Below, one piece after another: positions 60,437-64,000 of a stretch of DNA of 64,000 bases. Origin of the DNA: Phylloscopus collybita (lineage: Eukaryota > Chordata > Aves > Passeriformes > Phylloscopidae); NCBI GenBank assembly GCA_027886175.1, contig JAJNNQ010000004.1, forward strand, positions 2,170,001 to 2,234,000, written 5' to 3'. Each line of letters starts with the position of its first letter. The first letter of the stretch is position 1. Made by a program: the position numbers and the translations under genes. Under the pieces are notes generated by a model that had not been told where the DNA came from, did no database searches, and saw only the letters and a list, made by a program, of their open reading frames with translations.

Positions 60437-60512
60437 AGAGCTGTTCAATATTTTAATCAATAATCTGGAAGGAAATAGGAAAATCATTGCTGATAAAATT
60501 TGCAGAAGAAAA
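60437..60512 (+). mobile_element. probable very old CR1 fragment
   Basis: GAGCTGTTCAATATTTTAATCAATAATCTGGAAGG and the following GATAAAATTTGCAGA, read in pieces, resemble the CR1 reverse-transcriptase region (CTGTTCAACATCTTCATCAGTGACCTGGA ... AAATTTGCAGATGA). It is heavily diverged. Confidence 0.5.
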
Positions 60513-62831
60513 AGAAATACATAGAGTAATTAATGGCTTAAGGAAGGGTTCCTCAGGGAAATCCAGATTACTGAACTGTGTACTGCCAGTTATGTAGGCC
60601 TCTGTGTTTGGCTGATAGTAAAAATCAGTAAGAAGCAGCCTGTGGTGAAGAAAGGACAGATTTGGAAAGCAGTGCTTCTTGCAGGCTCACCTGGTGTGCA
60701 TTTTAAGTGAGAGGCTCCAGTTATAAGGCTTAACACAGTCCCTCCGTACAGGGGCTGTGAACAAGGAGCAGAGACAGGGAGTTACAGACTGTTGGCTTCA
60801 GATGTGGCAACACCATCCCTACCCCACTGTGTTCATCTTGGTGTCACTGGAATGGAGAGGATGCTGAAGGAGACTAAGAGACAAAACGGGACAGCAGAGG
60901 GCTCAGAATATAGATATATAAGTGGTGCAATATCTGAAAATGCTGCCTTGAAGCAACAGCTTCAAGCACCTTGGTTTATTTAGAGAGAGAAGGAATGGAT
61001 ATTGATCACTTTAAAAGCAGTTTTTTCATCCTGTGGTTACTGATGCACTGACAGGGGACCATCCAAGAGAACTAAGTACAAATGGAAGTTCAAAATTTGC
61101 TGGCCTGAAATCAGCTTTTGTATGGGCAAGTGCTCAGGAATATGTAAATTTAAAAGCCTTGGAAAGAGAGGTTTGCAAATTACAAAACAATACTACAGTA
61201 CTAGAGGGAAAAATCCTTTTAAATCCAGGAGCTGCAAAGACAAAAGAGGGTGGAAATGATTGTTAGGTAGAGTAATTGCTGGATCATTGTTTCATTGAAA
61301 GCTACATATCTTCCTGCAGAGTGAGGTATGCTAACTTACCAGCTACACATGGCTTGCAGCAGATCAAATTAAGATGGAGGCATAATAGGGCATGTAACAG
61401 GCACAGCGTCTCCCTGACTGAGAATTACAGTGCTTCTGGGGCCTGTGCTCTGTGGACTTGCAGAAAAGTCACATTGAGGAAATTTATTTCAGGTCCTACT
61501 TTCACTTGACTCTAGTAGCTACCACAGATGAGCTACTTTCCATGGGAAAAATTCATTTTTGGGAGGTAAACTCAGAAACAAGGTGCAAAGGCATTCTGAT
61601 TCCTTGAGAAGTTCTGATGTGTGAAAGGGCATGCATGAAAGGTTCTACAGCAACTATTGAAGTGTAAGGTCTATTCCTAATATCAATAAAAGTCTGAACA
61701 GAAGAATTCTCAGCACCCAAAGCTTCTCAACTCAATTTGGTTGCCTGACAAGTATCCTGATCTCAGTGTACCAGATGGCACAGTCTCCTAGAGGGATGGA
61801 GCTGTGCGGATGTGATGAAGATAGCTGCAGGTTTCAATTTCAGTCCCAGACTAATTTTCTCTAGTCACTGATGCAAAATATTGATTTTGAGACAGATTTA
61901 AAAGTGCTACTAATCCACAGGGGAATGACAGTGAATGATATATTTAATTCCCATGTGTTGCTTAGAGCAGTCAAAGGTCTTATATGTAATTAACAGTGTG
62001 TTTTTGAATACATTTAGTTTTCAGTTCTGTACAGAACAATCTTCAAGAAGAGAGATAGAAAAATAAGTAAGATAGCAAGAGTATAGGAATAAAGCATTAT
62101 GAGAAGTGCAATAAACTGCCCCAGACACACAGTCTCAGATGCAAATGGTGGGTTCCTTCCATGCTCACTCAGCTTAGTGGCTTCAGGTCCATTGCATGAG
62201 GATGTCAGTTTAGAAGGGGAGAGTTCCTATGTTACAGGGCTTTGGCGAGTCTTGACAGTTTTGTGGTTTCTTCATTCCAACATCTTTTAAGAAAATTTCC
62301 TGGCCACTAGAAGAGCTCAGTGTAGGACTCAGTGGGACTATCCCAAGCAGTATAACTACTAATTCCCATGATCTTTTTTTGGTGCTGTTCTCTCCTGAGT
62401 GCTCTGTTCCTCCTTCATGCTCTTGAGGGCATGTGGTCAAATGTGTTTCAGCAGCCACTTCTGCTTTGAGTGGAGAAGATCTGATTCTGGATGATATTTC
62501 AGACTGTTTCCCTCTATTTCTTGATTACTTTTTGTTTATCTGTTGTAATATTTTGGTGTTAAGTGGAAGAAGTGTGTCAACACAAACCAATACCAAATGG
62601 TTTTCGAGCAAGAAACTCCTCAACCTTGCACTGGGCCTTGAGTATCTAAGTCTCTTGCGTGCACTGGAAACTACTTGCTGAGTATCTCATTAGAGCTGGT
62701 TGAAATGTTCTGACTGTCCAGTCACCAAATGCCCTTTTGATTAGATTGAAACGTTTGCAGAAACATGCCAGTTTTTATGAAAATTATTGAAATATTTTAT
62801 TTCTGCCAAGCTGGAGCTTTTGGTATGATGA

Positions 62832-62902
62832 ATTTGGTACACTGCATTATGATATGCAAAATCATGCATTTGGTACACTGCATTATGATATCCAAAATGG
62901 CA
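62832..62902 (+). repeat. 36-bp tandem duplication, about two copies
   Basis: The unit starting ATTTGGTACACTGCATTATG begins at 62832 and again at 62868. The second copy is one substitution away over its first 30 bases and then decays. Confidence 0.92.
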
Positions 62903-64000
62903 ACACTGAGGTGAAGAATTGGAACTTGTAGTGAGATGTTGCATTTTGATAAAATTATTTTTATTACACTTTAAAAATTAATTTTAAAGGGAGGTGTGTG
63001 GGGGACAGCTTTGCAGAGAATTGATAAAAGCAAGGCTTATCAAAAAGACATCTTATGCTTACCTTTAAAAAGCATTTTAAAATGCTCCAGATATTGTGCA
63101 GCATGCTCTTCAAACACAGCCTATTACCTACCCGTCCCATATCAGCAGCCTACTTCAGCCATGCTTCCCACCTGCCCCACTGGATGACATCCCTTCCTTC
63201 CAGCAAGAAGTCTCTCCTTGAGGCAAGTGTCTTCTCAGGTCCTGCTAAGGATCTGTTCCAGATCTACTTTTGTCATGGGGAATTTAGGGAAAGACTCTCA
63301 TGACAAACAGATACCTAGGAAAATTTGGCCCCAGGGGAAGGAGAAGGTGTGAAATTCCTGAACAGCCTTTTTTTTTTTGAAAATGTTGAAAGGAACATTT
63401 CAGAGTTCAGTTGGGATGGGGTGCTGCAGAGGGTGCCAGAATGTAAATCCCACAGGGAATGGGTGCTGAATGTGCATCTCCAGGATGAAACCCTTGAGAT
63501 TCATCCTGCAAGGGAAAAAGCAAGCTGTGCACCCATGGGTATTTACCTGTGCACCCTGGGAGAAGAGGGCAGGTGGTGGAGTCAAAAGGCAGGCAGACAT
63601 AGGCTGATGGGGAATTCCCCTTGCACAAAGACTAATTAAATTTGTGCTGCCATGCAAGGAAAGAGATTTGTCGGTAAGACTTCCAAAAAGGGATTAGAAG
63701 CCTTAAATGGGTACAATCCACATTTGTAATTACACTGCTTAGGATAACATTTCTGTGAAGTACTTAGCCTTGTTGTTTGAGGAATATACTGATCTGCAGC
63801 AGGACTTGGGGCAGGAGTTTCCTTGTGCTGAAGAGTCTTGCAACAGAAGGATCATTACACATGTTTTATTGCTTACACCAAAATATCTGGTTGCTAGCCA
63901 CTGCTCTAGGCAGTCCCTGGACTAGACTGACCATCAGTGTGTATCTCTGGAGCATTTCTATTGTCCCCCCTTTATATTACATTAGCGTGATAATGCAGGC

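Larger units (their letters stand above)
58581..64000. other. intergenic DNA with a probable old CR1 trace
   Basis: Retroviral similarity stops near 58580 with no second LTR. The rest shows no recognised host exon. Open frames at 60327-60524, 61033-61266 and 63325-63639 (+) have no identifiable domain. A 36-bp tandem duplication is at 62832-62902. Confidence 0.5.

Overview
This is avian nuclear DNA. It has vertebrate split-gene structure, several CR1 LINE 3' ends of the avian type, and low-copy endogenous retroviral LTRs. A songbird or other neoavian genome is likely, but the species cannot be fixed from the sequence. There is one recognisable host gene: the 3' half of neuregulin 1 (NRG1), on the + strand.

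Positions 1-22304 carry eight NRG1 coding exons with canonical AG/GT borders and mutually consistent phases. In order they are the alpha-type EGF exon (1902-1969), the beta-type EGF exon (2621-2679, with the beta3 read-through stop at 2712-2714), the 24-nt beta1 mini-exon (8005-8028), the juxtamembrane and transmembrane exon (12469-12571), and four cytoplasmic-tail exons (16223-16349, 16872-17002, 17504-17707, 21653-22304). The alpha, beta and mini-exon cassettes choose the receptor-binding EGF variant. The transmembrane exon anchors the precursor and the tail exons build the intracellular domain. Upstream exons (N-terminus, Ig-like domain, first part of the EGF domain) lie outside the window. 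A 3' UTR follows from 22305. Its first ~750 bases look strongly conserved, and an AU-rich block at 26440-26930 with three Pumilio-type motifs may be the distal end of a long 3' UTR.

Positions ~27000-64000 look like a gene desert downstream of NRG1. I recognise no further host coding exon there. It holds transposable elements: a solo LTR at 32808-33442 (5-bp target duplication), CR1 fragments near 48526, 50785 and 51204, a solo LTR at 51760-52516 inserted inside a CR1, a solo LTR at 53479-54010 (6-bp target duplication), and a 5'-truncated, inactivated endogenous retrovirus on the minus strand (RNase H, integrase, polypurine tract, 3' LTR; 56247-58580) with no env. The LTRs at 51760 and 56247 belong to one family and lie in inverted orientation. 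Inside the NRG1 introns there is a CR1 (15001-15378) and a possible degraded retroviral dUTPase (around 7469-7684, minus strand). I saw no tRNA, rRNA, CRISPR or operon-type features.
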